Assembly (NCBI GenBank): GCA_024363285.1
Contig: AP024710.1
Span: forward strand, 3,256,001-3,320,000
DNA from: Leptolinea sp. HRD-7
GTDB lineage: Bacteria > Chloroflexota > Anaerolineae > Anaerolineales > Anaerolineaceae
Length of the DNA stretch: 64,000 nt
Direction: 5' to 3'
Below the pieces are notes generated by a model. That model ran no database searches and had not been told where the DNA came from. It saw only the letters and a list, made by a program, of their open reading frames with translations. The position numbers were made by a program, and so were the translations under genes. Positions 19,226 through 28,720 of this stretch are shown one piece after another (the stretch's first letter is position 1; the number at the start of each line of letters is the position of its first letter).

Positions 19226-21658
19226 TTACCCATGTTCTACCGGTGCCTTATTTAAACGCAGGCTGTTGCTCACCACAAAAACACTGCTGAAAGCCATCGC
19301 GCCCGCGGCCAGCATGGGCATCAGAAGCCCCAGGGCAGCCACCGGTATCAGAATGACGTTATAGAAGAATGCCCAGAACAGATTTTGTTTGATGGTGCGT
19401 AATGTAGCGCGTGACAGACGTATGGCTCTCACTACACCGCTTAGATCACCGCTCATCAGAACAATGGGTGCGGAAGCGATAGCCACATCTGTACCCGTGC
19501 CAATCGCAATTCCAACATCCGCCGATGCCAGCGCGGGGGCGTCATTGATACCATCGCCTACCATGGCAACGGTCATTCCGGTTTCCTGCAGGCGTCTGAC
19601 TTCATCCGCTTTTCCGCCGGGTAGTACTTCCGCCAGTACCGTATCTATGCCAACTTGCCGCGCGACCGCCTCGGCTGTTTGCTGGTTGTCTCCGGTGATC
19701 ATGGCCACTTTCAGCCCCATGTCATGCAGTTTCCGGATGGCCTCTTTTGACCCATCTTTGATAGTATCCGCCACGGCGATGATCCCTGCCGGTTGGCCAT
19801 CGATGGCTACAAGCATGGCCGTCTTTCCATCAGATTGCAGCCGTTCAATGTCTGTTTGCCATTCAGAGACAGACATATTGTTATCATGCAGCAACCGGGC
19901 ATTGCCAACCAGAACCAGATGACCTTCCACTGTACCCATCACACCCTGCCCGGTGACAGAAACAAATGCCTCTGGACTGGATACCGGTAAAGACCGATGT
20001 ATGGCTTCGGCAGAAATGGCTTCACCCAGCGGGTGCTCACTGTTCTTCTCCAATGAACCTGCCAGAATTAAAAGCTGCTCACCGGTCAGGTCACTTTTTG
20101 GCAGTATGTCTGTCACCTGCGGTTGCCCGCGAGTAATGGTGCCGGTTTTATCCAGAACAACCATTTTTACCGATCCAGCCCTTTCAAGGGCTTCGGATGA
20201 TTTGATCAGCACGCCCATTGACGCGCCTTTTCCGGTTCCCACCATGATGGCTGTCGGAGTTGCCAGTCCCATGGCACACGGGCACGCGATGACCAGCACC
20301 GCTACCATATTGATCAGCGCCCGGGTCACAGGAGTAACATCTGAATTGATAGCCAGAGACGGACCGAAGAGCAGCCAACCGGCAAACGTTACCAGCGAGA
20401 TTCCAATCACAATGGGAACGAACACCGCGGAAACCTGGTCAGCCAGTTTTTGAATGGGAGCTTTACTTCCCTGGGCTTCTTCCACCAGGCGGATGATCTG
20501 CGATAACGCTGTGTCGCGCCCAACCCGGGTGGCACGATAAGTGAACGATCCCAGCTTATTGATTGTCGCTCCAATAACCGGCGAACCGGCAGATTTTTCC
20601 ACCGGCAAAGACTCTCCGGTCAGCATGGATTCGTCTACAGATGAATAGCCGTCAACCACAATACCGTCAACCGGCAGTTTCTCACCGGGACGCACCATCA
20701 CCAGGTCATCTAACAGGACCTCATCGATATCCACATTCATTTCTTTTCCATCACGCACAATATGTGCGATCTTCGGACGCAGGCACATCAACTTTTTAAT
20801 GGCTTCACTGGTCTTCCCTTTAGCACGCGCTTCAAGGAACTTGCCCAGCTTGATTAGCGTGATTATTACAGCGGCCGTCTCAAAATAAACATGACCTTTG
20901 ATCCATCCAAAGGTCACGGGTAGAGAGTACAGGAACGCTACAGAAGAACCCAGTGCCACAAGCACATCCATGTTCGCTGAACCGTTCCGTAATGCCTTAT
21001 ACGCGCTGACATAGTACTGCCGGCCGACATAAACCTGCACCGGAAGAGCGAGCGTCAGCATGATCCATTTGAACCAGTAGGTATGGGAGACTTCCATGGG
21101 GAATAATCCCATATCCCCGGACATTGACAGGATAAAAAGTGGAACGGTGAAAACCAGACCGATGATCAGCAGTCGCTTTTGTTCATTGGTCTCTTTCTGC
21201 CGCGCAAGACCTTCCACATCTTCCGTCTCACCACCGGAATCAACGGCGCTAAATCCGGCTGCCTGAATCGCCTGTTGGATTTCGACACGGGTCAATATTG
21301 TGGGGATGTATCGCACCCGGGCTGTCTCACTGGCGATATTAACGCTGGCTGACAGGATACCAGATAAGGATGTTAATTTCTTTTTCAGTCGGTCTGCGTC
21401 TATCGAATCACTTAATCCCCGAATGCGTAGATCCAGTTCGCCTTCCGCAATTCCATACCCCGCCCGTTCTATGCGTTTTATGATGGTTTCAATGGAGGCA
21501 ACAGCCGGATCGTAATTCACTGTGGCGCGTTCATTCGATAAATTAACAATAGAATCTTTAACGCCTGCTTCTTTTTTTAAATTGCGTTCGATGGTCGCCA
21601 CACAATTCGCACATGTCATTCCCGTAACCGGGAGAATGACCTGCCGTGTTTCTGCCAT
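19226..21658 (-). CDS. copA: Copper-translocating P1B-type ATPase
   Basis: 810-residue copper exporter of the inner membrane. Order: HMA1 with GMTCANC (Cys16, Cys19), HMA2 (about 80-145) lacking the CxxC pair, membrane helices, actuator loop with TGES, transmembrane CPC (about 457-459), phosphorylation motif DKTGT (Asp near 503), SEHPLGEAI, and hinge [11 protein letters not shown] plus the HMA1 site point to Cu(I). Last gene of csoR-copZ-copA, 14 bases after copZ. Confidence 0.95.
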   Translation of the reverse strand: MAETRQVILPVTGMTCANCVATIERNLKKEAGVKDSIVNLSNERATVNYDPAVASIETIIKRIERAGYGIAEGELDLRIRGLSDSIDADRLKKKLTSLSGILSASVNIASETARVRYIPTILTRVEIQQAIQAAGFSAVDSGGETEDVEGLARQKETNEQKRLLIIGLVFTVPLFILSMSGDMGLFPMEVSHTYWFKWIMLTLALPVQVYVGRQYYVSAYKALRNGSANMDVLVALGSSVAFLYSLPVTFGWIKGHVYFETAAVIITLIKLGKFLEARAKGKTSEAIKKLMCLRPKIAHIVRDGKEMNVDIDEVLLDDLVMVRPGEKLPVDGIVVDGYSSVDESMLTGESLPVEKSAGSPVIGATINKLGSFTYRATRVGRDTALSQIIRLVEEAQGSKAPIQKLADQVSAVFVPIVIGISLVTFAGWLLFGPSLAINSDVTPVTRALINMVAVLVIACPCAMGLATPTAIMVGTGKGASMGVLIKSSEALERAGSVKMVVLDKTGTITRGQPQVTDILPKSDLTGEQLLILAGSLEKNSEHPLGEAISAEAIHRSLPVSSPEAFVSVTGQGVMGTVEGHLVLVGNARLLHDNNMSVSEWQTDIERLQSDGKTAMLVAIDGQPAGIIAVADTIKDGSKEAIRKLHDMGLKVAMITGDNQQTAEAVARQVGIDTVLAEVLPGGKADEVRRLQETGMTVAMVGDGINDAPALASADVGIAIGTGTDVAIASAPIVLMSGDLSGVVRAIRLSRATLRTIKQNLFWAFFYNVILIPVAALGLLMPMLAAGAMAFSSVFVVSNSLRLNKAPVEHG

Positions 21659-21672
21659 AGGGTCTCTTTTCT

Positions 21673-21876
21673 CTAAGCTGCCGGGTAATTGATCTCGTTC
21701 AATAATGATCTGATGGTTTCATCAGTGGCCGGTGCGTCATATTCCACCGTGACCGTCTTCGCGGCCGGATCGCCTTCCACGCTTTTCACACCATCAAGGT
21801 CTGAAAGCTCCATTTTTATGGTATGAACACAATGCCCGCAATTGATCGCCGGAATGGAATAGGTAACAGTAGTCAT
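21673..21876 (-). CDS. copZ: Copper chaperone, HMA domain (CopZ-like)
   Basis: 67-residue single heavy-metal-associated domain with the metal site INCGHC (Cys13, Cys16) and a ferredoxin-like beta-alpha-beta pattern. The usual Met before the first Cys region is replaced (AINCGHC), which is seen in some CopZ-like proteins. It lies between csoR and copA, 16 bases after csoR, and is expected to carry Cu(I) to CopA. Confidence 0.9.
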   Translation of the reverse strand: MTTVTYSIPAINCGHCVHTIKMELSDLDGVKSVEGDPAAKTVTVEYDAPATDETIRSLLNEINYPAA

Positions 21877-21892
21877 TTTTTCTCCTTACGCA

Positions 21893-22162
21893 TTAATAAG
21901 AACGATTGGTTTTATCAAAAACATCACGTATCTCACGAAGGACCCTTTCACGCTCTGCAGGATCATCGCCACGAATAGCTGTTATCACGCAAGAATTCAG
22001 GTGATTCTCCAAAATAATGGAGCTTATCTTACTTAATGCAGCCTGAGCGGCCTGTATCTGCTGTATTACATCAATGCAATAGGCTCCGTCATCCACCATG
22101 CGTTGAATTCCGCGCACATGTCCTTCAACATTTTTTAATCGCAACGTGATATCTTTGTCCAT
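21893..22162 (-). CDS. csoR: Copper-sensing repressor CsoR
   Basis: 89-residue all-helical DUF156 repressor. The Cu(I) ligands Cys29, His54 and Cys58 (YCIDV, LENHLNSC) match the C-H-C set of true CsoR, which separates it from FrmR and RcnR. N-terminal RLKNVEGHVRGIQRMV is typical. Cu(I) binding should release it from DNA. First gene of the copper operon, with SD TAAGGAG inside or next to its own operator. Confidence 0.93.
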   Translation of the reverse strand: MDKDITLRLKNVEGHVRGIQRMVDDGAYCIDVIQQIQAAQAALSKISSIILENHLNSCVITAIRGDDPAERERVLREIRDVFDKTNRSY

Positions 22163-22171
22163 CTTACTCCT

Positions 22172-22228
22172 TACCCCCCCCTACCGGGTGGGGTATTTAT
22201 ATTATACCAGGGCTTACAAAACTGTCAA
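22172..22228 (-). promoter_or_regulatory. csoR operon promoter with CsoR operator
   Basis: Reading minus: TTGACA (22223-22228), 16-base spacer, TATAAT (22201-22206), near consensus. Just downstream, TACCCC (22172-22177) and GGGGTA (22190-22195) form an inverted repeat with G/C tracts, the form expected of CsoR sites. It covers the likely transcription start and abuts the SD, so repressor binding would block initiation. Confidence 0.85.
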
Positions 22229-22261
22229 CAATCTATATATGAATTTTTTACTTACTTTTTG

Positions 22262-22290
22262 TTGATTGCCAGTGGTATATGATTTATACT
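22262..22290 (+). promoter_or_regulatory. Putative promoter of the HDOD gene
   Basis: TTGATT (22262-22267), 17-base spacer and TATACT (22285-22290) precede the HDOD start by about 60 bases. Good spacing and moderate consensus match. Confidence 0.5.
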
Positions 22291-22350
22291 GATTTCAATC
22301 ATGTGATTACAGGTGATTTTGACCCATTTTCAATTCAATAAAGGGTTGTA

Positions 22351-23214
22351 ATGGATAAATCAATAACCATTTCCACTTTGTTGTCCAATCTGTCTGATCT
22401 GCCTCCCATGCCGGATGTAGCGCAAAAAGTATTGGCTATGATCCGTAATCCTAAAACCAATATGGCAGAGATCGGGCAAATTCTTTCATTAGATCAGTCA
22501 CTGGCTATGCTGGTTTTACGATGGGCGAATTCAGCGTATTACGGCCTCCGTCACCCGGTGGTGACAGTCAATCAGGCGGTGATCGTTCTGGGTCAACAGG
22601 CGGTGCGGAATGTTATTCTGGCCTCGACGGTTGCCAGCATGATGGACCGTCCACTGGCTGGCTATGGTCTTGAGAAAGGCGATCTCTGGCAGCATTCACT
22701 GGCTGTTGCCGGTGCTGCCCGCGAAATCGCGAAAAACGGCGGTGCTGAACTCGCCGAAGAAGCCTACACGGCCGGGTTACTGGCAGATATTGGCAAACTG
22801 GCATTTGAAACGGTTTTGCGAGATATCAATCCAGTTTCTCCTGAATGGCAGGGAAAAGCATTCTCCCATCTGGAAGAAGAATATTTTGGGATCGACCATG
22901 CCGCGCTCGGAGCAGAATTAGCCCGACGGTGGAACCTTCCAGCGCGTTTGCAAGACGCAATCGCTAACCATCATGAGCCCAGCGAATCAAAAGAAGGCCG
23001 ATCTTTATGTTATGCCGTTCATCTGGCAGATTACACAGCCATGATCATGGGAATTGGTATTGGCATTGACGGATTACAATATCATCTTGATCCTGCCGCT
23101 GTGGAATACTATCATTTCAATGATCAATTGCTCGACCAACTCACCGAAGAGATCCCGGATTTTATTATGGAGTCAAATAATATGATCCGGGCACTGCCAA
23201 TGGAAAATGCCTGA
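22351..23214 (+). CDS. HDOD domain protein
   Basis: 287-residue protein consisting almost only of an HDOD domain (about 12-210), a non-enzymatic relative of HD phosphohydrolases found in bacterial signalling. LPPMPDVAQKVLAMIRNP, ILSLDQSLAMLVLRWANSAYYG and AYTAGLLADIGKLAFE are typical; the HD pair is degenerate (ADIGK in place of HDIGK). Its partner is unknown; an HD-GYP response regulator is encoded 31 kb away. The stop overlaps the next gene by 8 bases. Confidence 0.88.
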   Translation: MDKSITISTLLSNLSDLPPMPDVAQKVLAMIRNPKTNMAEIGQILSLDQSLAMLVLRWANSAYYGLRHPVVTVNQAVIVLGQQAVRNVILASTVASMMDRPLAGYGLEKGDLWQHSLAVAGAAREIAKNGGAELAEEAYTAGLLADIGKLAFETVLRDINPVSPEWQGKAFSHLEEEYFGIDHAALGAELARRWNLPARLQDAIANHHEPSESKEGRSLCYAVHLADYTAMIMGIGIGIDGLQYHLDPAAVEYYHFNDQLLDQLTEEIPDFIMESNNMIRALPMENA

Positions 23215-23923
23215 ACACGAAAATGTTTACCGAAATGAAGCTGACCGTTATCACGCGTTAGTTTCTTGCGAAGACTACAAGAAAAAACTACCCTCTGCCA
23301 TACAGGCAATAATTCCCCGTGGTTCATCTATTCTGGAATCGGGCGCAGGGACAGGTCGAGTGACAAACATTCTGGCGTCTATAGCCGGCGAGTTGACCGG
23401 GTTGGACCTTTCAGTTCCCATGCTGGTCAAAGCGGCCGCTGTCACCCCCATAGACAATCGAGTAATCCACGGTTTTTCAGCCGGCGACCACAGATTTTTA
23501 CCCATTTCTGGTTCCCGGTATGATTGGGTCGTCTCCGGGTGGAGCGTATGTTACCTGGCAAGCTGGAACCGTGACGATTGGAAACCTCAGGTTAACGCCG
23601 CCCTCAAGGAATTTACTCGTGTGCTGCGTGCTGCTGGAAAAATCCTTTTAATTGAGACTCTCGGAACTGGTGAATTAACCCCCAACCCGCCGGAACATTT
23701 GATAGATTACTTATCCTACCTGGACAAACTCGGCTTTCAACGGACATGGATCCGAACTGATTACCGTTTCGCCGACGAAACAAACGCCCGTGAGCTGACC
23801 GGCTTTTTCTTTGGTGAAGGAATGCTGGAGAAGATCGATTTCAGCTCCAACCCTATCCTCCCGGAATGCACCGGTCTGTGGCTGATTAATAAAGCGGATC
23901 TTCTGAAAAGTCTTCCTGACTGA
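23207..23923 (+). CDS. Class I SAM-dependent methyltransferase
   Basis: 238-residue Rossmann methyltransferase. The SAM-binding motif I is ILESGAGTGRVT (about residues 42-53), then LTGLDLSVPML as motif II, a later WVVSGWSVCYLASW segment, and LRAAGKILLIETLG as motif IV/V. Substrate not predictable. Translationally coupled to the HDOD gene by an ATGCCTGA overlap and converges on the YbaK gene with a 38-base 3' overlap. Confidence 0.82.
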   Translation: MPEHENVYRNEADRYHALVSCEDYKKKLPSAIQAIIPRGSSILESGAGTGRVTNILASIAGELTGLDLSVPMLVKAAAVTPIDNRVIHGFSAGDHRFLPISGSRYDWVVSGWSVCYLASWNRDDWKPQVNAALKEFTRVLRAAGKILLIETLGTGELTPNPPEHLIDYLSYLDKLGFQRTWIRTDYRFADETNARELTGFFFGEGMLEKIDFSSNPILPECTGLWLINKADLLKSLPD

Positions 23924-24416
23924 AATCCATCACCCGGTACGGGCTTCCATTTAAATCCAGAAAACGCAACAGGTCCGTCACCCGTACCACCAGCGTGGCA
24001 GTGTTGACATTAGGGTGAAACCCTGCCGTTTCAGCATCCAGTATGGTTTTATCCAGAACCGTTATCACCTCGTGGTTGGTATCAAAGACCAGCCCAAACG
24101 GACTTACCGCCCCCGGAAGCACACCTAGATATTTGAACAGACGCTCATTGGAAGCAAAGCTCAGGCGGCCTGAATGAAAATATCGGGCGAGTTTTGTTAA
24201 ATCCACATCCGTTTCTACTCGAAGCACCACCAGGTAATGCTTCCTTCCGGGTTTGTCACGCAGAAAGAGATTTTTGCAATGCGCGCCGGAGTGCAGATCA
24301 CTATATTTTTCGGCTTCCTGAACCGTGGCCACCGGTGGATGCTCAAATCGTTCAAATGGGATATTCATGGTTTTCAGAATTTCCAAAATTCTGGCTTCAG
24401 CGGGTAATACTGGCAT
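23886..24416 (-). CDS. YbaK/ProX family aminoacyl-tRNA editing protein
   Basis: 176-residue stand-alone editing domain related to ProXp-ala/PrdX, which hydrolyse mischarged tRNA(Pro). Recognised by the N-terminal ILKTMNIPFERFEHPPVAT, the Lys of CKNLFLRDK (near residue 47-53), LSFASNERLFKYLGV and the GAVSPFGL loop. Which mischarged tRNA it edits cannot be told from sequence. Converges with the methyltransferase; followed on the minus strand by the EamA gene. Confidence 0.85.
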   Translation of the reverse strand: MPVLPAEARILEILKTMNIPFERFEHPPVATVQEAEKYSDLHSGAHCKNLFLRDKPGRKHYLVVLRVETDVDLTKLARYFHSGRLSFASNERLFKYLGVLPGAVSPFGLVFDTNHEVITVLDKTILDAETAGFHPNVNTATLVVRVTDLLRFLDLNGSPYRVMDFSQEDFSEDPLY

Positions 24417-24421
24417 TGTTG

Positions 24422-24847
24422 TTATCCAATCGTTAAAAAGATGATACCGGCAACAGTCAAAACCATGCCCAACATAATCTTCAAACTGAAGGGCTCACCT
24501 CCCAACCAGAGCCCCATGAGAACGCCGAAGAGGGGTGACGTGAAAGCGATGGGCATCACCTTTCCAAGTGACGCTCCCTTGATGGCAAGGTAGTAACACA
24601 ACATTCCGGCAGAACCGGCCACAATACCACCGCCAATCACCAAATAGATCAGTGCTTTTGAACCTGCAGAAGGGATCTGATTCCATTCGGGGTAACTGAC
24701 GATTCCCAGAATAACCAGTGCAACGGCTGTGCGGATGGTGATGCCCACCTGAGGAGAAAGGTTTCCCATGTACAGGCCTTTCTTTTCAAAATAGCCGCCG
24801 ACACCCCACGCCAATGCCGTCAACAATGCGAATAATTGAGGTTTCAT
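24422..24847 (-). CDS. Half-size EamA/DMT family transporter
   Basis: 141-residue membrane protein with about five hydrophobic helices and the EamA signature (ALLTALAWGVGGYFEKKGL at the N-terminus; GSAGMLCYYLAIKGASLGKVMPIAFTSPLFGV). Typical DMT exporters have two EamA units, about 290 residues; this carries one and would act as a dimer, as in small multidrug-like transporters. Start placed at the ATG after GAGGAGG; a start 15 bases upstream lacks an SD. Sits divergently from the mraZ promoter with about 80 bases to the first MraZ box. Confidence 0.82.
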   Translation of the reverse strand: MKPQLFALLTALAWGVGGYFEKKGLYMGNLSPQVGITIRTAVALVILGIVSYPEWNQIPSAGSKALIYLVIGGGIVAGSAGMLCYYLAIKGASLGKVMPIAFTSPLFGVLMGLWLGGEPFSLKIMLGMVLTVAGIIFLTIG

Positions 24848-24902
24848 GATTCGCCTCCTCAATGCAAGTTTTAATCCAATTCTAAAACTGATGCCATTAT
24901 AA

Positions 24903-24979
24903 GTGGGAAAACACTTGAAATTGGTAATAAAAGTGGGTACAATGTGGGTATAAATGGTTCAAAGTGGGTGAAAGTGGGA
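24903..24979 (+). promoter_or_regulatory. dcw promoter with MraZ-box array
   Basis: TTGAAA (24915-24920), 17-base spacer, TACAAT (24938-24943) form a good sigma70 promoter. GTGGG[TA] occurs five times on the plus strand at 24903, 24933, 24944, 24964 and 24974, mostly at 10-11-base multiples, so on one helix face. MraZ is known to bind repeats of TGGG-type boxes ahead of its own gene, so this is the autoregulatory site. Boxes overlap the -10 and start region, implying repression. Confidence 0.88.
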
Positions 24980-25026
24980 TGCCGGGTTTACCGGCGTTCC
25001 CCCTTAAAACGGAGAATGTAGAACTC

Positions 25027-25464
25027 ATGTTCCTCGGGCAGTATGAGCACTCAATCGATGACAAAGGACGGCTCACCATTCCGGCGAAGTACCGCGATTT
25101 GTTATTTGAGGGCGCCTTTATAACTGTCGGGTTTGATAACAACTTAATGGTTCTCACATCCTCCGCGTTTAACACAATTTCGGATCGTGTTAACCACATG
25201 AGCATGACGGATCCCGATGTGCGAGACTTGAAACGCATGATCTTCGGGCAGGCCAATCAGGCCGAAATTGACAAAGCCGGCCGTATGCTTATCCCATCGT
25301 ATCTCCGCGAAATCGCCGGCTTGAAAACCAACCTGATCGTTGTAGGAATGGGAGATTATTTCGAATTGTGGTCATCAGAGAGCTGGGCGGAACGGAATAA
25401 ATCGCTCGCGAACTCTGTCACCAATTCCAAACGGTTCGCGGCTTTCGACCTATCGGTTCGTTGA
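25027..25464 (+). CDS. mraZ: Transcriptional regulator MraZ
   Basis: 145-residue protein of two SpoVT/AbrB-like repeats, each with a DxxGR turn: HSIDDKGRLTIPAKYRD (near 7-23) and AEIDKAGRMLIPSYLRE (near 80-96). MraZ forms a ring and represses the dcw operon it heads. The start ATG gives MFLGQYEH, the standard MraZ beginning; longer upstream readings would run through the MraZ boxes. rsmH follows after 1 base. Confidence 0.93.
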   Translation: MFLGQYEHSIDDKGRLTIPAKYRDLLFEGAFITVGFDNNLMVLTSSAFNTISDRVNHMSMTDPDVRDLKRMIFGQANQAEIDKAGRMLIPSYLREIAGLKTNLIVVGMGDYFELWSSESWAERNKSLANSVTNSKRFAAFDLSVR

Positions 25465-25465
25465 T

Positions 25466-26407
25466 ATGTCTGAAAACAAAGAAGGCTCTGGAGCCCCGCA
25501 CCTTCCTGTACTTTACCAACCTTCTATAGATGCTCTTCAACCTCACGATGGCGGTCGTTATGTTGATGCAACCGTAGGAGCCGGAGGACATGCCCACGGT
25601 ATCTTGCAAGCTTCCTCACCCGGGGGCGAACTTCTCGGATTAGACAGGGATAAAAACGCCCTGTCCATTGCCGAAAAGCGACTTGCAGATTTCACCGGAC
25701 GCTTTTATTTGAGACATTCCTCCTATGCGCAAATGAAAACCGAGGTGGGAAACCTGGGTTGGACTTCTGTTGATGGCATACTGATGGATCTTGGTCTCTC
25801 ATCCATGCAGTTGGACACCCCAGAACGCGGTTTTTCATTCCGTACTGATACACCTCTTGATATGCGCTTTGACCAATCTACCGGACTGAGCGCTGCTGAC
25901 CTGGTTAACTCATACCGCGAAGATGAGATCGCCGACATTATCTGGGAATATGGTGAAGAACCCAAATCTCGGAAGATAGCCTCCGCCATCGTCCGAAGCC
26001 GCCCGATTACAACCACCGGCCAACTGGCCGCGCTGGTGGCCCGGGTTTATGGACCCAATCGCGGAGAGCATCACCCTGCCACCCGCACGTTTCAGGCCAT
26101 CCGCATCGCCGTCAATGATGAACTGGGAACTTTACAGAAAACACTTCCCATGGCCATCTCTCTTTTGAAACCAGGTGGCAGGCTGGCCATCATAACTTTC
26201 CATTCCCTGGAAGACAGAATCGTTAAACATTTTTTCCAGATGGAAAGCAAAGATTGCCTGTGTCCCCCATCTCAACCGGTTTGCACCTGCGGGCATAAAG
26301 CCTCGATAAAAATGGCACAGAGAAAACCCGTCAACCCGAGCCAGGAAGAGATAAAGGAAAACCCCCGTTCCCGGAGTGCCAGGCTGAGGATCGCGGAAAA
26401 GTTGTAA
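25466..26407 (+). CDS. rsmH: 16S rRNA (cytosine1402-N4)-methyltransferase RsmH
   Basis: 313-residue SAM methyltransferase (MraW), second gene of most dcw clusters. DATVGAGGHAHGIL (about 32-45) is the SAM loop, LMDLGLSSMQLDTPERGFSFR and HPATRTFQAIRIAVNDELG and ITFHSLEDRIVKHFF are diagnostic. Methylates C1402 in the ribosomal P site. Full length. Confidence 0.97.
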   Translation: MSENKEGSGAPHLPVLYQPSIDALQPHDGGRYVDATVGAGGHAHGILQASSPGGELLGLDRDKNALSIAEKRLADFTGRFYLRHSSYAQMKTEVGNLGWTSVDGILMDLGLSSMQLDTPERGFSFRTDTPLDMRFDQSTGLSAADLVNSYREDEIADIIWEYGEEPKSRKIASAIVRSRPITTTGQLAALVARVYGPNRGEHHPATRTFQAIRIAVNDELGTLQKTLPMAISLLKPGGRLAIITFHSLEDRIVKHFFQMESKDCLCPPSQPVCTCGHKASIKMAQRKPVNPSQEEIKENPRSRSARLRIAEKL

Positions 26408-26455
26408 CTGGCACACCCTTTGCAGAGAAAAATCCCAATATAAAGAGACGATACC

Positions 26456-26938
26456 ATGACAGCAATCGCGCACAAACTTGAACAGGCATACAGACAGGCT
26501 CCGTGGCGTTCTCAAGCGCAATGGAGTGGCATGTTCCTTTTGGTTGTGATCAGTTTTGTAATGGTGGCCGGGCTTTACCTGAACATTTCCGCGCAGGCCG
26601 CAACCGCAGGTCTTGATATCCAGGATTTACAGGTCCAGAAAGATGAGACCACACGCCGTTCCGCTGATCTTCGCAACCAATTGGCTTATCTGACCTCTGA
26701 CGCGGTTATGGAAAAACGGGCTAAAGACCTTGGTTATAAATTGAACCGTATTGAAGAACCTACCTACCTGATCATCCCGCGTTACGCTGGTCGTGAAACA
26801 GCAAACATGGCTCCTCCTCCCGGTCTTGACATGATCCCATCGCCGGTTTTACGCCCGGCATACACCCAATCACTGTGGGAGTGGTTATTCCAGGGCGTCT
26901 TAAGTTACACAGATCCATCCATCGGAGTTACGCAGTGA
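26456..26938 (+). CDS. ftsL: FtsL-like septum formation protein
   Basis: 160-residue bitopic protein: short cytoplasmic N-terminus, one membrane helix (about 22-42, GMFLLVVISFVMVAGLYL), and a coiled-coil region (about 48-85). Position between rsmH and ftsI and topology mark it as FtsL; the sequence itself is poorly conserved, as in all FtsL. It would form the FtsQ-FtsL-FtsB complex; no separate ftsB is seen nearby. Its stop overlaps the ftsI GTG. Confidence 0.75.
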   Translation: MTAIAHKLEQAYRQAPWRSQAQWSGMFLLVVISFVMVAGLYLNISAQAATAGLDIQDLQVQKDETTRRSADLRNQLAYLTSDAVMEKRAKDLGYKLNRIEEPTYLIIPRYAGRETANMAPPPGLDMIPSPVLRPAYTQSLWEWLFQGVLSYTDPSIGVTQ

Positions 26939-28713
26939 ACAACTCATCCTTTTTTCGCCTGAAAACAATGGGTATCCTGTTTACCGCATTAGGGCTGCTC
27001 ATTATTATGCAGGTGATACGCATCCAGAACAGTCCGGCGGCGCAGTCATTAAGCGCGGATGCAATTAAAAATTATGATTACGCAGAAAAAACAATTTATC
27101 CTGAACGGGGATATATTTTTGACCGCTGGGGCCGCTTACTGGCGGGCAACAAAGAAGTATACGAAGTTGGCGTAGACCTACGGTATGTTAAAAATCCGGA
27201 AACAATATCTGAGATGGCGCATACTGTGCTCAATCTTGACTATGACTCAGTCCATGAAAAGGTCAGCCAGGGGTATATGGCTGACGAAGTGGAATATGTG
27301 GTGTTATCTGATTTTGTTTCGCCGGAACAAATTGCCACTATTAGCGAAACAAAAGAGAATTACAAGCGTTTGACTCCACTGAAAAAAGGGGAACGTATGC
27401 CCAGCTTAGAGGGGGTGGTATGGGCTCCGCATCTCCAACGCAGTTACCCGGAAAACGCTTTGGCTTCCAATATCATCGGTTTTTATTCCTTCGGTCTGCG
27501 CGATAAAGGCCGGGGATACTTTGGTGTGGAAGAGAAATATAACGACCTTCTGGCGGGTTCTCCGATTAAAGTCAGCGTTCCACAAAACCCCTATAAAGTT
27601 CGTGAAATTCCCACCATACCGCCGGGAGCCAGCATTATTCTGACCATCGATAAAGATATTCAGGCGAATATGGAATCCATCGCCAATAATGCCATGAAAC
27701 GAACCGGTTCTACATCGGCCACCATTATTGTGATGAACCCCAAAAATGGCGAAATTCTGGCTATGGCCACCACCCCGAACCTGAATCTAAATGAATACTG
27801 GAATTATGAGAAAGTTTTTCCCAACCCAACTCCTTTCAATCGCGCGATTGGTCAAACATATGAGCCTGGTTCCGTTTTTAAGGTTCTCACCATGGCAGCG
27901 GCTGTGGATGCGGGTGTTGTAACACCCGATACCCCCTTCCTGGATACAGGTAGTGTTGAGTTAGGTGGTTACACCATCTATAACTGGGATCGCAATGCCT
28001 GGGGTCCGCAAACAATGACCACCTGCATGCAGCACTCATTGAATGTCTGTCTTACCTGGGTGGCGCAGCAAACTGGCGCAACACGCTTCTATCAATATTT
28101 GCAGGCTTTCGGGATAGGCCGAAAAACCAATATTGACCTGGCCGGTGAAGTAAACTTTCCACTGGCCCTTCCGGATGAGAAGAACTGGTCCATCGTGAAC
28201 CTCGGAACCAACTCGTTCGGTCAGGGTGTTGCCACCACACCATTGCAAATGATCACGGCCGTATCTTCTCTGGCAAATGACGGAAAAATGATGGCCCCCC
28301 ACATTATTCAGTCGATAGTCGAAAATGGGCGTCAATACAACAACACCCCGCAGGTGATCGGAAATCCAGTTTCGGCTAAAACCGCCCGTACAATGACACA
28401 AATGCTGGCTGTCTCTCTTGAAGAAGAAGCATCAGATGCGTTGGTAGAAGGATACCGCGTGGCAGGGAAGACCGGTACCGCCGAAATCCCAAGTCCGCAG
28501 GGTTATGTCAGCAACCTTACAAATGCCTCATTTGTTGGTTGGGGACCCGTCGATGACCCGCGTTTTGTGGTATATGTATGGCTTGAAAAACCAAAAAGTT
28601 CACAATGGGGCTCCATTGTTGCTGCACCGGTATTCAGCCAGGTCGTTCAAAGTTTAGTGGTTTCCATGAAACTCCCCCCCGATTCGACCCGGCTGGGCCT
28701 TGTTCAGAAATAG
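26935..28713 (+). CDS. ftsI: Septal peptidoglycan transpeptidase FtsI (class B PBP)
   Basis: 592-residue class B penicillin-binding protein that cross-links septal peptidoglycan with FtsW. N-terminal membrane helix (about 13-30), PBP dimerisation region, then transpeptidase motifs SVFK (Ser313), SLN (Ser368) and KTGT (Lys512). No PASTA domain at the C-terminus. The GTG start overlaps the ftsL stop by 4 bases; an in-frame ATG 60 bases upstream lies inside ftsL and is less likely. Confidence 0.95.
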   Translation: MNNSSFFRLKTMGILFTALGLLIIMQVIRIQNSPAAQSLSADAIKNYDYAEKTIYPERGYIFDRWGRLLAGNKEVYEVGVDLRYVKNPETISEMAHTVLNLDYDSVHEKVSQGYMADEVEYVVLSDFVSPEQIATISETKENYKRLTPLKKGERMPSLEGVVWAPHLQRSYPENALASNIIGFYSFGLRDKGRGYFGVEEKYNDLLAGSPIKVSVPQNPYKVREIPTIPPGASIILTIDKDIQANMESIANNAMKRTGSTSATIIVMNPKNGEILAMATTPNLNLNEYWNYEKVFPNPTPFNRAIGQTYEPGSVFKVLTMAAAVDAGVVTPDTPFLDTGSVELGGYTIYNWDRNAWGPQTMTTCMQHSLNVCLTWVAQQTGATRFYQYLQAFGIGRKTNIDLAGEVNFPLALPDEKNWSIVNLGTNSFGQGVATTPLQMITAVSSLANDGKMMAPHIIQSIVENGRQYNNTPQVIGNPVSAKTARTMTQMLAVSLEEEASDALVEGYRVAGKTGTAEIPSPQGYVSNLTNASFVGWGPVDDPRFVVYVWLEKPKSSQWGSIVAAPVFSQVVQSLVVSMKLPPDSTRLGLVQK

Positions 28714-28720
28714 GTAAAAA

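Noticed and set aside
24422..24847. Frameshifted or truncated full-length EamA transporter
   Set aside because: No second EamA half is found in any frame next to it, and the single-unit form has an SD and a normal stop.
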